27,568 nt of DNA from Candidatus Pacearchaeota archaeon. GTDB lineage: Archaea; Nanoarchaeota; Nanoarchaeia; Pacearchaeales; GW2011-AR1. This document shows positions 5,735-15,127 of the stretch, piece after piece; position 1 is the stretch's first letter; each line of letters opens with the position of its first letter. Where the stretch lies: NCBI GenBank assembly GCA_002686195.1, contig NZAS01000180.1, forward strand, positions 1 to 27,568, in the 5' to 3' direction. The notes beneath the pieces are model-generated. The model saw only the letters and a list, made by a program, of their open reading frames with translations, searched no databases and was not told the origin of the DNA. Position numbers and translations under genes: made by a program.

Positions 5735-5798
5735 CGACCCCGTGGGGGAGTGCTCGCGCGGAGCTGCTTATGCGCGGAATAGAGCTTCCTCCACGGGG
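5725..5798 (+). promoter_or_regulatory. Programmed -1 frameshift signal: slippery heptamer plus stem
   Basis: At 5725-5731 the codons read A AAT TTC, matching X XXY YYZ, directly before the TAG stop at 5732-5734. After a -1 slip the frame continues CTA GCG ACC and stays open for 13 codons into the ATG of the next gene, whose frame is -1 relative to this one. Six bases after the heptamer begins a 13-pair stem: CCCCGTGG at 5738-5745 with CCACGGGG at 5791-5798, continued by GGGAG (5746-5750) with TTCCT (5786-5790), including two G-U pairs. Spacing and strength suit a stimulatory stem. Confidence 0.65.
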
Positions 5799-6081
5799 GA
5801 GCGTACAGAGCGCAGTTATGGAAGAGATGATTCACCGCGAACGTGTTCGTGAGTGGAAGTCTGCTGAATTGCAGGTTTTGAACTACGCGTTCCAAGCTAC
5901 CCGGAATGAAAAACTTTTTGAGGAATTAGCGGGACATGTGTCTAACATTATGTCGATGGCTTTACATATGCCGGAAGCCTATCAGATAGCAGAGAAGCCT
6001 AGTCCGGATGTTGACGACAACAAGTTGAAGTCGGACCAGGAGTACTTGGAGTTGTTAAATAATATGCCGCAGGACTTGTAA
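5770..6081 (+). CDS. Probable tail assembly chaperone C-terminal domain (T-like)
   Basis: A 103-residue helical protein starting MRGIELPPRG. It has its own GGAG six bases before the ATG, so it may be made alone, but its frame is open back through the slippery site of the upstream gene and can be made as the tail of a fusion of about 339 residues. In lambda the T domain is made only as the G-T fusion and contacts the major tail protein. The stop codon overlaps the tape measure start as TAATG. Family assignment is from context, as no sequence motif decides it. Confidence 0.55.
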   Translation: MRGIELPPRGSVQSAVMEEMIHRERVREWKSAELQVLNYAFQATRNEKLFEELAGHVSNIMSMALHMPEAYQIAEKPSPDVDDNKLKSDQEYLELLNNMPQDL

Positions 6082-9000
6082 TGGCTGATGACGTTACCTT
6101 TTCTGACATAGCGCAAGGCTATTCCGGTGCACAGCGCACCATGTCTGATCTGGGTTTGTTGCCCGGAACCTTCAGACCTATGGACGGTGGTGGAGCGGCT
6201 TTCCAAGTACCCACGCCTCCTCCGCCTCAGTTTACCCAGGTTGTTTCCACGACCAGCCCGTTTCCGGCGGCTTCACCTGTGTTTGCGGGGGCGGCGACGC
6301 CCAGGCCCCCACAGTTCTCGTCACAATTTGCTCCGCAGATGCCGTCTATGTCGGGTCCCATGCCCACGTATATGGCGCCGCAGGCACCTCTACCTCCACC
6401 GCCGGCACCCCCACAGCCCATGTTTTCCCCGGGTACTTTTTGGGGTGATCAGGCTATGGCCAATAATTGGCAGGTGCCCTTTGGAGGGGGTGCCGTGGCA
6501 TCCGTACCTATGGGTATGAACGCCTCACAAATGCGTATGGCGGCAGCCCGTCGCAACGTTAATCGCGGCGAAGACTGGGCGATGACGGGGCTGAGTGCGG
6601 CGTCTTGGGGAGGAATGGGCGCAGGGGCAATGGCGGGGTTAGGGATAGGTGGCGCGACCATGGCGGGCGTGGGTGCCGCTGCGGGAATGGCTGTTGCGCC
6701 TTTGATGGCTGCAGGTGCGTGGGCAGATGCGTACCGGGGTCAGGGCCAGCATCGCGAAATGGTTGAAGGTATTTTTGGTGGAATGCGCATGGGAGGCGGT
6801 ATGGGCTCCCCCACGGGCGCTGGGATATCTGCCACGGCTGCGCAGCAAGTAGCGTCACAGTTCAGGCAGATGGGCGCCGCAGACACTCGTTATAGAGAGA
6901 CGTCTGAGGGAGGAGACTTCACGTCTACGCTGGGTATGGGTATGGGCATGGGGCTCATGCAGGGACACACGGGCAACGTAAAGGACGTAGTAGCGCGCGT
7001 TAAGACCTTGGCCGAGGTAACGCGCAGCATGATGCAGATGGGAGAAGGCATAACGCAGCAAGATGCCATGGAGCTTCAGGCCATCGCGCAGGATATGGGT
7101 ATCGGTACGGGCGGGTTTAGATCTCGCCAGGTAGGTCAGAAATTGGTGGCGGCCGCCCGCGCGGCAGGAACGTCCTTGGCGGGCGCTGTTCAGGCGGGGC
7201 AGGCTGGTGCGCAGCTCTTTAGCGGAGCAGGTCTCAGCGCGGGACTTGGGCTTACGACGGGCGCACAGTCCATGGCCATAGCTGGCGGGATGGCTGGCGG
7301 GATGTCTCCGAATCAACTGGCCATGTTTGGCGGGCAAAGCGGCATACAAGCCTCCCTAGCGGGGTCTCAGGCCCAGTTCTTGTCTAAGAACATGTCCAAC
7401 ATAGTGTTGGGGTCTTTAGGTCAGGGAGAAGGCGGCTTTAATATAAATCTGGGGGATTTGCAGGGAATTATTGGCGGAGGCGTGACAGCTGGGGGAGCCC
7501 GTAGAGGTATGCAAACTGCTTTGGGGGGTGAAGATCTAACAGCAGGACAGCGCTCTCTTAGGATGCAGTTTCTGCAGGAGCAGATGCCAGATTTGATGCG
7601 CGATGCCCAGTCACAGATGACGGGCACCAATGCCATGGTAATGCAGTTGGCTACCGCAGCCCGAAAAGTGAAACAGTCTCAAGGCGGAGATTCGCCGCTA
7701 ACCATGTTTTCGGCTTTGTCTGCAGATGTGGGCGAGGAACGTGCGCGCGTTTTGATGAAGTTGGTGCGAACGCCCGGGGCTGTAGAGGGGCTTAGGACCG
7801 AGGCAGCTACAGTGCGGTCGCGACAAAACGAAGCTAATGCGCAGGGCTTGGGAGCGCAGCGTACTTGGAGTGCCCGGATAGGGCGGGCGTGGGACTCGGC
7901 TTTTGGCGATTTTGGCGTAAGCGACGCTGACAAAGCTCGCGCGGCTAGGTTGGACGCTGCACAAGAAGCGGCGGGTGGAAAGCGGGTCGGCCTCACCATG
8001 GGTGATTATCTGCAAGGCGCCGAGGGCATGGGTCTCGAAGATATAGCTGGCGGCATGGACATGACGCGGACGTTTAGGGGCCAAGGAGCCTTTGACGACG
8101 AACAGCTAGAAACCGCAATGCAGGCTTTGAATCCGGATTTTGAGGCGGCTGGCGGCGGCTTTTTTCAGGGGGGGTCGGAGTTTTTTGGCGGCTCTTCGTT
8201 AAGTGGAGGCACTAAACGCAAGATTATGGAACAGGCCATGGGCGAGTTTTCCGGAAGTCGGGGCTTTCTCGGAGAAAGGCGCGGGTTCATGGGTGCTGGC
8301 GGTGGGGAGCGGGGCGCTGCGCAGGCTGGCTTGCAGTTTCTACAAAATTTTAGAAATGACGTGGGTAAAAATAAGGGCGTTGACGCGGGGTTGCTTAAGA
8401 CCGGAACCAGGGCTCTACAGAAAGCCATGGCGAAGGGCGTAATAGGCGCAAGCAAAAATAAGAATTTTACAGGGCTGACGCATAAGAAGCTTTTGACTCA
8501 GATGGAGGCCGCGGTACGCGCGGATGGCAGGGCTAAGAATCTTCCGGCGAGTGTCATAGAAACCACCATAAATAGTCTGCGCATAGAGAGCGGCAAGTTG
8601 ATGGGGGCCGCTGCGGCTGGCTTGGGAGAGGGAGGCGGAGGCCTACTAAAAGGGGAAGCAGAGACTGTTTTTGCGGCAATGGAGGAGCGGATTGGAGGCC
8701 TCACCAGCCTCGGTTTGGGTGACCTCACTTTTAGGGAGATGGGGGATAAGCAGGTAAAGGATTTGGCAGCGTCTGCGACGGGCGGCGTGACCACGCACAC
8801 GCGAAGCAAACGAGGCCACAGGACCACAACAACCACCGCCAATAACTTAGCCCAGCAAATGGGCATGAGCGCAGAAGAAGCGGAGGGCTTTTTAGGGAAC
8901 TTGGCGGATGCGGGCTTCTCGGAGGACGAGCTCACCGCTTTGTTTTCAGAAGGCGGGGGATCTCTGGACGAGGATCTCCGATTGAAAATTGCGGGTATGG

Positions 9001-9764
9001 ATGACGAAGGGCTTAAGACACAGATAAGCAAGTTTAAGGGTCTGGGCGGGGGAGGATTGGCGGGTGACGCGCTAAGCAAGTTGTCTAGAAAGACTGCGCG
9101 GAGCACGATCGGCCTTGCCAAATCGAAAAAAGCCTTTGCGGAACAGGAGACTGCCATAAAGGCCCTTAAGAAAGCGGGCTTTATCAAAGGTGATGGCATA
9201 GATACGCAGCGCGAAGAGTTTCAAAAGCTGCTTGGTGGGCAGGGCATGCTGACCTCACAAGCTGGGGGCGCAGGCCTGGCGGCTGCTTTCAAGGGTTCGG
9301 GGAGTGTGGAAGAGATGCTGCAAAAGCTGTTCAGTCCCGAGGGGGAAGAGTCTGTTGCTTTGGGTAAGTGGTTTACGGGAGCTTCCGCAGAAGAGAAGCG
9401 AGGTCTTTCAGATACCATGATCCGGGTAAAGTCCGGACAGGTATCCGGACAACAAGCTCTAGAGGAGATGCAGGGGTCCCTAGAGTCTGTCATGGACTCC
9501 GTTGTAAAGAGTCATCGGGCAAGCAAGGCCGGCAGGTCGGAGACGATTACGGGGGAGCAAGGGGTAGGAGGCGGCGAGAACGAGCAGTCTCTGCGCGCCC
9601 TGGAAGATGTTATGAGAAAACTTAGCGACGAGGACCTACAATTAAGGAAGTCGGCGTTCCAAGGTATAAACACGAATATAGATAAGCTTCACAGGAGTCT
9701 CCAAATACAGCAGGACGAGATCAACCTGATATACACCGAGATGGGGCTTAGGTCGGGGCAGTAG
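6081..9764 (+). CDS. Tail tape measure protein
   Basis: A 1227-residue protein, start coupled to the previous stop (TAATG) with AGGA upstream. The N-terminal 120 residues are proline- and phenylalanine-rich (PTPPPPQF, PLPPPPAPPQ). Residues about 165-215 are a Gly/Ala/Met hydrophobic stretch compatible with membrane insertion during DNA delivery. The centre and C-terminus are long helical, Gly/Ala/Met/Gln-rich sequence. Low complexity, length and position after the chaperones and before baseplate genes define a tape measure. At about 0.15 nm per residue it implies a tail near 180 nm. I see no lysozyme, LysM or peptidase motif. Confidence 0.8.
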   Translation: MADDVTFSDIAQGYSGAQRTMSDLGLLPGTFRPMDGGGAAFQVPTPPPPQFTQVVSTTSPFPAASPVFAGAATPRPPQFSSQFAPQMPSMSGPMPTYMAPQAPLPPPPAPPQPMFSPGTFWGDQAMANNWQVPFGGGAVASVPMGMNASQMRMAAARRNVNRGEDWAMTGLSAASWGGMGAGAMAGLGIGGATMAGVGAAAGMAVAPLMAAGAWADAYRGQGQHREMVEGIFGGMRMGGGMGSPTGAGISATAAQQVASQFRQMGAADTRYRETSEGGDFTSTLGMGMGMGLMQGHTGNVKDVVARVKTLAEVTRSMMQMGEGITQQDAMELQAIAQDMGIGTGGFRSRQVGQKLVAAARAAGTSLAGAVQAGQAGAQLFSGAGLSAGLGLTTGAQSMAIAGGMAGGMSPNQLAMFGGQSGIQASLAGSQAQFLSKNMSNIVLGSLGQGEGGFNINLGDLQGIIGGGVTAGGARRGMQTALGGEDLTAGQRSLRMQFLQEQMPDLMRDAQSQMTGTNAMVMQLATAARKVKQSQGGDSPLTMFSALSADVGEERARVLMKLVRTPGAVEGLRTEAATVRSRQNEANAQGLGAQRTWSARIGRAWDSAFGDFGVSDADKARAARLDAAQEAAGGKRVGLTMGDYLQGAEGMGLEDIAGGMDMTRTFRGQGAFDDEQLETAMQALNPDFEAAGGGFFQGGSEFFGGSSLSGGTKRKIMEQAMGEFSGSRGFLGERRGFMGAGGGERGAAQAGLQFLQNFRNDVGKNKGVDAGLLKTGTRALQKAMAKGVIGASKNKNFTGLTHKKLLTQMEAAVRADGRAKNLPASVIETTINSLRIESGKLMGAAAAGLGEGGGGLLKGEAETVFAAMEERIGGLTSLGLGDLTFREMGDKQVKDLAASATGGVTTHTRSKRGHRTTTTTANNLAQQMGMSAEEAEGFLGNLADAGFSEDELTALFSEGGGSLDEDLRLKIAGMDDEGLKTQISKFKGLGGGGLAGDALSKLSRKTARSTIGLAKSKKAFAEQETAIKALKKAGFIKGDGIDTQREEFQKLLGGQGMLTSQAGGAGLAAAFKGSGSVEEMLQKLFSPEGEESVALGKWFTGASAEEKRGLSDTMIRVKSGQVSGQQALEEMQGSLESVMDSVVKSHRASKAGRSETITGEQGVGGGENEQSLRALEDVMRKLSDEDLQLRKSAFQGINTNIDKLHRSLQIQQDEINLIYTEMGLRSGQ

Positions 9765-9774
9765 GCGGGATTAG

Positions 9775-9993
9775 ATGGCAGATTCCTTATACGACGTTGT
9801 GCTTCCAGATCCGGTCAACATGTTGGCTGATTCGCTACGAACCCTCATATCCGGCTTTGCGTCGAAGCAAGGGGCGGTGGACCTAGGGGTTTTGGGAGAG
9901 ACTGTGTTCGACAGAGCCGCAGCTTTGTACTACCGGGATACGGTATTGTTTGTAGCCAAAGACCCCAAAGAAACGTCTATGGTTAGTAGCTGA
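9775..9993 (+). CDS. Small tail protein of unknown function
   Basis: A 72-residue protein (MADSLYDVVLPDPVNM) with GGCGG before the ATG. It lies 10 bases after the tape measure and overlaps the next gene by one base (TGATG), so it belongs to the baseplate transcript. Mixed helix and strand, acidic overall. No family is recognised; the position suggests a baseplate or tube-end component. Confidence 0.6.
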   Translation: MADSLYDVVLPDPVNMLADSLRTLISGFASKQGAVDLGVLGETVFDRAAALYYRDTVLFVAKDPKETSMVSS

Positions 9994-11264
9994 TGGCTAA
10001 TAAACCGCATTTAGACGGAAGAATACAGACACTGACGTCTGGAGGTGTGCGTAAAACCGCATTGGTGGGCGGTAACGACTACGTAGATGAAGGCGCCAGA
10101 AATAGGGGCGTATACGCGCGTATACCAGGGACCACTCCAAAGTATTTCCCGTCTGAGGGGCGAGGCTATAACGATGGTTATAGCTCCAACATGCGTGTTG
10201 CGCGGTTGTACCTTACAGGCTCTCCTAAGCCCACAGTCGAAAATATGGGTGAGGATTTGTCGGCGGGAGGCGGCTTATCGTCCACCAATGAATTTGGACT
10301 GTCTTTCGGCGCTGAATCCGCAAACGCCTCGTTGTTCCAAAATGGCTATGTAGGCTTTTTACTGTCACAAGTGCAGGAGGTTCATCGGGAGAAGCTGCAA
10401 GTTATCCCCCTAAATGGGGACAATTACGCCGCGTACTTCCCCGGAGCTGAGCCCTCGGTATACAGCTTTAGCGGCTTTTTGATGAACACTCGCCAGGATG
10501 AGTGGCGTGTGCTGATGCACCTTTTGTATCAAAAGGTTTTGCGGGGTTCTCGAGTCGCATCACATCGCCACTTGGTACAGATAGCGTACGACTCGTTTGT
10601 GGTTACAGGCGTGCTCATAAATTTAACGCAAATCATGAATTCCAATCTGGAGACCGCGGTCGAGTTTAAGTTCGACATGCTGGTGAAGCATGTTTACACG
10701 GATACACCCGCGGCGGATTTGATTGGCGGCGCCTTTCTGGGAGATACGTCGCAGTTTGCCAAGGCTGCCATCACGGTCCCTGACAAAGACTTTGTTGGAA
10801 ATCTGGTCAAGACAGGGGCTGTAGCTCCGCCAGGTAAAACGCGAAAGCGTAAATCTGGGAAAGCGGCAAAGGGCTGCGCGTGTGGAAAGGTTAGGGCAAC
10901 TCGTTCTACGCGGGGAGGAGCTATACGCTCCTACCAATTTAAGGCCGCAGCGTGCGATTGTACGCCTAAACAAATTTTGGCTGCGAGAACTTCTTTAGCG
11001 AAAAAGATAGCAAAGCCCAAACTGAACGCATCTAAAAAAGATGCACTAATTCTCCAAAAAGATCATTTAGATAGCATTTACAATGCGAAGGTAAAGATAA
11101 AAACTGACGCAGAAAACGCGCTATTAATCGAAGAAGCGGAAAACGACTATCTTATGACTACACTCCAGCAGAAAGAGGCTGAGATGCTGGCAGAGGCTGG
11201 ATCGCCATCCCCGTCAGGAGAAGGGGAGTCTCCGGTTGACGATGAGGGCCCCGGCGAAGACTAG
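9993..11264 (+). CDS. Baseplate/tube-junction-like structural protein with Cys-pair and charged tail
   Basis: A 423-residue protein. The N-terminal 260 residues hold beta-rich sequence with YSFSGFLMN, WRVLMHLLYQKVLRGS, VTGVLINLTQI and VEFKFDML, a pattern reminiscent of tube-fold adaptor proteins that join the tail tube to the baseplate (gp48/gp54 or gpU-like in role). The C-terminal part is different: a Lys/Arg stretch with CAC (about 293) and CDC (about 320) that could bind metal, then a charged coiled coil of about 70 residues and an acidic end. Start overlaps the previous stop (TGATG). The structural role is from context; the exact family is not certain. Confidence 0.5.
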   Translation: MANKPHLDGRIQTLTSGGVRKTALVGGNDYVDEGARNRGVYARIPGTTPKYFPSEGRGYNDGYSSNMRVARLYLTGSPKPTVENMGEDLSAGGGLSSTNEFGLSFGAESANASLFQNGYVGFLLSQVQEVHREKLQVIPLNGDNYAAYFPGAEPSVYSFSGFLMNTRQDEWRVLMHLLYQKVLRGSRVASHRHLVQIAYDSFVVTGVLINLTQIMNSNLETAVEFKFDMLVKHVYTDTPAADLIGGAFLGDTSQFAKAAITVPDKDFVGNLVKTGAVAPPGKTRKRKSGKAAKGCACGKVRATRSTRGGAIRSYQFKAAACDCTPKQILAARTSLAKKIAKPKLNASKKDALILQKDHLDSIYNAKVKIKTDAENALLIEEAENDYLMTTLQQKEAEMLAEAGSPSPSGEGESPVDDEGPGED

Positions 11265-11267
11265 CGT

Positions 11268-12116
11268 ATGCCAGATATTTTCAAACCATATACCTTGGCG
11301 CAGTATCCAGACCCGGGCACCGCGTCTGCCAGTAGGGCAACACCCTTCAAGTACCGTCTATACGACTATGGCGGGTCTTTGTTGGACGCCACTGAGTTGG
11401 CGGTGTCCGTTTCCATAAATGGCGCTGCGGATGTCGTACTGACAAATAATGGCGTGTTGCAGGATGGTGTTGGTTGGAATGCCAGCACCGTTAGGTACTA
11501 CTCGGAAGCACCGGCGTCGTTGGCGGATTTGGTGCTCACTAGAGACGTGCTGCACGCGTATGGGGATACGATCAAGCTTACGATTGGAATATCTGACGTG
11601 GACAACAACGCTTCTCAGAGTGTGTTTACGTACAAGATAAGGCCCTCCCCAGAGTACACAGGGGATGCTCCAACGTCCCTAGAGACCTTGTTTACGCAGA
11701 CGTTCGATAATACCCAGGCAGAGCGTTTACGGTCTTCGCTGATGAGCAGCGTGGTCACTGACCCCACGGTCAATAATGGGCCGCAAAGATCTGCTAGGCG
11801 TATTTTGCAGCTTACCACCCGGCTGGGCATACAGCCTTTGGTCAGATACTGGTTTGAGGAAGACCCCGACGTAAATACAGCGCCGGTTAAGAATGCGGTG
11901 TCTCTGAGTAGCCTGGAGGACAAAGAAGCGGACTTGGAGGTTTTACGCGTAGACCTGGAACGCTACTTGTTGGGGCTGCCGGAGAGGCTTGTAGAACGCA
12001 CCTATCTGCACACTATGCGGGATGTCAGAAGAAAGTCCGGACAGGGTGGGGTCGTAGCTGCATGTACTTTGCTGCTAGCGTTCGCGTGCGGTCTTCGGGC
12101 GGAAGGTTCTCTTTGA
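11268..12116 (+). CDS. Baseplate protein of unknown family, beta-rich N-terminus
   Basis: A 282-residue protein. Residues about 25-130 look like an Ig-like beta sandwich (FKYRLYDYGG, AVSVSINGAADVVLTNNG, DTIKLTIGISDVDNN). Residues 140-260 are helical, with a leucine-rich segment (EVLRVDLERYLLGLPERLVER), and the last 20 residues are hydrophobic (VVAACTLLLAFACGL), unusual for a soluble virion protein. No strong ribosome site is seen, so coupling to the upstream gene three bases away is likely. Function is inferred only from position between tube-junction and hub genes. Confidence 0.55.
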   Translation: MPDIFKPYTLAQYPDPGTASASRATPFKYRLYDYGGSLLDATELAVSVSINGAADVVLTNNGVLQDGVGWNASTVRYYSEAPASLADLVLTRDVLHAYGDTIKLTIGISDVDNNASQSVFTYKIRPSPEYTGDAPTSLETLFTQTFDNTQAERLRSSLMSSVVTDPTVNNGPQRSARRILQLTTRLGIQPLVRYWFEEDPDVNTAPVKNAVSLSSLEDKEADLEVLRVDLERYLLGLPERLVERTYLHTMRDVRRKSGQGGVVAACTLLLAFACGLRAEGSL

Positions 12117-12117
12117 T

Positions 12118-15100
12118 ATGTCACAGGTCAGCTTTACTCCCGACGTTCCACAACCCGCAAGATACCTGGTTTACATAAACGGGGTAAGGACGCCGGTAGA
12201 GTCTGTGACGGTACAGACGGGTATTTTTGCGCCTATGCAGGCGTCAATACGAATGCCTGCGCACAACTTGCTAGCCCGCCTAGGTGCAGAAGACCGCGTA
12301 CAGGTATCCGTTTTCTATCTCGATGTTTGGTATGACTCGGATAATCCCCGCTGGTGCCTTCTATTCGAGGGGGAGATCTCTGGGTGGTCTTACCTAAGAC
12401 GCGGTAAGAGTCGGTACATAACCTACTCCGTACAGAGCCACCTGGCGATTCTCTCGCAGTTGTTCTTCTACTTCCTGTCGGGGTCGGATAAGAGCGTCGG
12501 GCCCAAGGGTATTTCCAATACAAATTACCCCAATCAGTTCACGTTCAAGGGTAAGTACCCTGCACAGTTCTTCTCGCAGGCGTTTAATGCGAAGAGAGCT
12601 TTGGCGCGCCCTTTCGATCTGATTGAAAACGTACTGTATGCCGTAATGGGCGAGCATCGTGCAAAGACGATGACCGCCAGTACAAAGAGCTACGACGTAA
12701 CTGCGGAGCTTAAAAGGCAAAAGGAAATAGCTACGCTAAGCCGTTCAGCGGCGCTGGAAGAGGCCTTTAAGAAGGAAGCCAGGGATAAGGGTATCGCCGC
12801 AGATAAGCTAGGGCCAGGGCTTAAGAAAACAATAACGGCTAAGTACGAAGAACTGGCTAAAAAGAATCTCCAGCGGGAAGCCACGTACTTGCGGGAAAAT
12901 AAGATACCGGGCTTTGGGAAGCTGGATATCTCGAAGGCCAGCCTGGAAAATTTACAGGATGCGGTGCTCAAAGCCAACGCCCAGCAGATAATAAAAGAGC
13001 GTTCTTTGCTGAGTAAATCCATAACGCAGTCCGGTTTTTACGCGCGCTACATGCGCTTGATACGCTTTTTGGAACACTGGTGCTGTGCTCCGTACCTGGA
13101 GGGTAGGCCGGGTGTCTCTAACCCGCTAAGCGGAAAATTGGGCGGCGGTGTATTTCCGATGCTCAACGCTGTGAAAGCCAAGAAGATATTCAAGGCAATC
13201 GGAAAACACGCAGGGGTCAAGTACGGGGATCAGGCGAATGTGTGGTCTATGCTACAGGGGGTGTTTAGCTTCTTGGCTTACGAGATTATAGAGGTTCTGG
13301 CGCCTCCAGCGATGACGTTGGATAAGTACGGTCTACCCAACAGCGCTTTTGATACGCATGCCCCGTATACGATATCTCGGGACGATGTCAGGTACGAGAC
13401 AGGAAAGAACGAACCGTACTACGCAAACTGGGCGGACTCCCTGATTAACGCCAAGCAGCGGGTGTCCATCTCGTCTTACATGACTAAGCCGCAGCTCTTT
13501 TTTGGCATGCCGCCCGCGTGCAATACCTTTTTCCCGTCTATGATAACCGGGCTTTCTTATAATGAGCCGTACCAGGCTAGCCCTACGCGCGTGTATTTCA
13601 ACCGTAAGGGGCAGATCAAAAAGCTTAATCTGAAGAACTCTATACCCGGCTATGCCGCATCCGCCACCCGTGTGGGGTTTCCGTCGGTGGTGCGTAGGCA
13701 CATCCAGGATGCGCACAGCAGCCTGAGCAACGACATGGAGTTCTTGGTTTTCCCCGAAGAGTACTACCGGGGACCGAAGCCCTTAATGCAAGATCTTCCG
13801 CTTATGTTCAAGAACATGCAGGAGGTCGCCAATAGCAGTCGGTTCTCTAGACCATCTGGGGACCCCGAGTTGAAAGAGGTGTCCTCGACGCTCCAGGAAA
13901 GCCGGGATAATGCTATTTATGCCGCGTCTCTATCAGAGTCCATAGCTGCGTCACAAAAGGCTAACAAGGAGGGCTTTACCCTACATGCCCTCTATTATCT
14001 TCTAGCCCAGAAGGAGTATTACCGACACCGGTACTCTGTGAATTCCGGGGCAGTTGAGTCGGTATTTAACCCGTATGTTGTTGCGGGGTATCCGATAACT
14101 GTTTTTGATGACAGCGATATGGGTATAAATCTCTTCGCAACCGCGGTTAAGGTTACCCACACATTGGATGAAACCCAGATGCGCACGTCGGTTGCGTTTC
14201 AATATGGGCGCACATTCGAAGAGATGTTTTCCACGTTGTACGCAAGTGGGGAAGCCCTGGACATAGCGCCGACAGATCCGTTAGCTGAGATTCAGGATCT
14301 CTTGCAAGACGCTAATACAGCGGAGCATTACTACTCCCTTCTTTTTAGGATGGAGGAGATAGAGAACTTCAGTTCCTCCATAGAAGAGGGCAATACTGCG
14401 CCTACCAATGCCCAGGCGGGGCTGACCACGGGGTCAGATCTGAAACATGCCGTTATGGATTATCGCCAGTTGGTTGGTTGGAAGCTAGGTCAGACCGACG
14501 GACAATCCGAGCATCCCATATTGATACGAGAAGAGGACCGTAGTGCGGCTTCCTCATTGGTGGGTAACACCTTCGGCCTCGATGTCGGCGTTAAGCTCAA
14601 TACCCCCGTAACGCCTTTAAATCGGGCAAAGCCTATATTTGAAAGTATGGTTTATGCGTTGAACTACTGCTCGAGGCCTGTTTGCACTTTGGAGCAGTAC
14701 ATAGATTTTTACTCAGTTGCTGGGCGCGGGAAGACCAGCCTCCAAGTTTTGGGCAGGGGTAGGGGCACCCGCGTAGGTGTGATAAAGGAAGACCTTGCCA
14801 GCATCCCGCCCTATTACAATGTAATACGACAGTTTATCGGAGGTCCCGGAGTAGAACCGGGTAGCAACATAGCCAACGTGTCCGAAGACTTGAAAAGAAG
14901 GACAGGCTTGGACGCTAATTCGACTAATTTGCAGCTAGACGTGCTAACCCCTTTGGGGAGACAGGTCGTCATACAAGTCTCCTCAGGGTCTAAGGCTGAT
15001 TTTTTCGATTTGCCGGATTCCCGCAAAGATTGGCAAGAAGCGTTGTTAGTGTATTTGGGAGAAATTGCAGATCCAGCACCATCAGGCGCTACGCAAAGCA

Positions 15101-15126
15101 CTTATTTGGTACCACCTTTAGGTTGA
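12118..15126 (+). CDS. Baseplate hub protein, gp27/late-control-D-like
   Basis: A 1002-residue protein with GGAAGG upstream. The N-terminal 125 residues carry the hub pattern: VQTGIFAPMQASIRMPAHN, RVQVSVFYLDVWYD, LLFEGEISGWSYLRRGKSRY. Near residues 650-700 the sequence NPYVVAGYPITVFDDSDMG followed by VKVTHTLDETQMRTSVAF resembles the second barrel of hub proteins. Between these lies a Lys/Glu-rich helical insertion (about 185-310), making this far longer than gp27 of T4 (about 390 residues). Such proteins form the trimeric centre of the baseplate that holds the spike. No lysozyme or spike domain is obvious. Confidence 0.65.
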   Translation: MSQVSFTPDVPQPARYLVYINGVRTPVESVTVQTGIFAPMQASIRMPAHNLLARLGAEDRVQVSVFYLDVWYDSDNPRWCLLFEGEISGWSYLRRGKSRYITYSVQSHLAILSQLFFYFLSGSDKSVGPKGISNTNYPNQFTFKGKYPAQFFSQAFNAKRALARPFDLIENVLYAVMGEHRAKTMTASTKSYDVTAELKRQKEIATLSRSAALEEAFKKEARDKGIAADKLGPGLKKTITAKYEELAKKNLQREATYLRENKIPGFGKLDISKASLENLQDAVLKANAQQIIKERSLLSKSITQSGFYARYMRLIRFLEHWCCAPYLEGRPGVSNPLSGKLGGGVFPMLNAVKAKKIFKAIGKHAGVKYGDQANVWSMLQGVFSFLAYEIIEVLAPPAMTLDKYGLPNSAFDTHAPYTISRDDVRYETGKNEPYYANWADSLINAKQRVSISSYMTKPQLFFGMPPACNTFFPSMITGLSYNEPYQASPTRVYFNRKGQIKKLNLKNSIPGYAASATRVGFPSVVRRHIQDAHSSLSNDMEFLVFPEEYYRGPKPLMQDLPLMFKNMQEVANSSRFSRPSGDPELKEVSSTLQESRDNAIYAASLSESIAASQKANKEGFTLHALYYLLAQKEYYRHRYSVNSGAVESVFNPYVVAGYPITVFDDSDMGINLFATAVKVTHTLDETQMRTSVAFQYGRTFEEMFSTLYASGEALDIAPTDPLAEIQDLLQDANTAEHYYSLLFRMEEIENFSSSIEEGNTAPTNAQAGLTTGSDLKHAVMDYRQLVGWKLGQTDGQSEHPILIREEDRSAASSLVGNTFGLDVGVKLNTPVTPLNRAKPIFESMVYALNYCSRPVCTLEQYIDFYSVAGRGKTSLQVLGRGRGTRVGVIKEDLASIPPYYNVIRQFIGGPGVEPGSNIANVSEDLKRRTGLDANSTNLQLDVLTPLGRQVVIQVSSGSKADFFDLPDSRKDWQEALLVYLGEIADPAPSGATQSTYLVPPLG

Positions 15127-15127
15127 T

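Noticed and set aside
8498..9199. 233-codon leftward open frame inside the tape measure gene
   Set aside because: It is a shadow of the Gly/Ala-rich coding frame, has no ribosome site and a Ser/Pro/Leu-rich composition typical of antisense frames.
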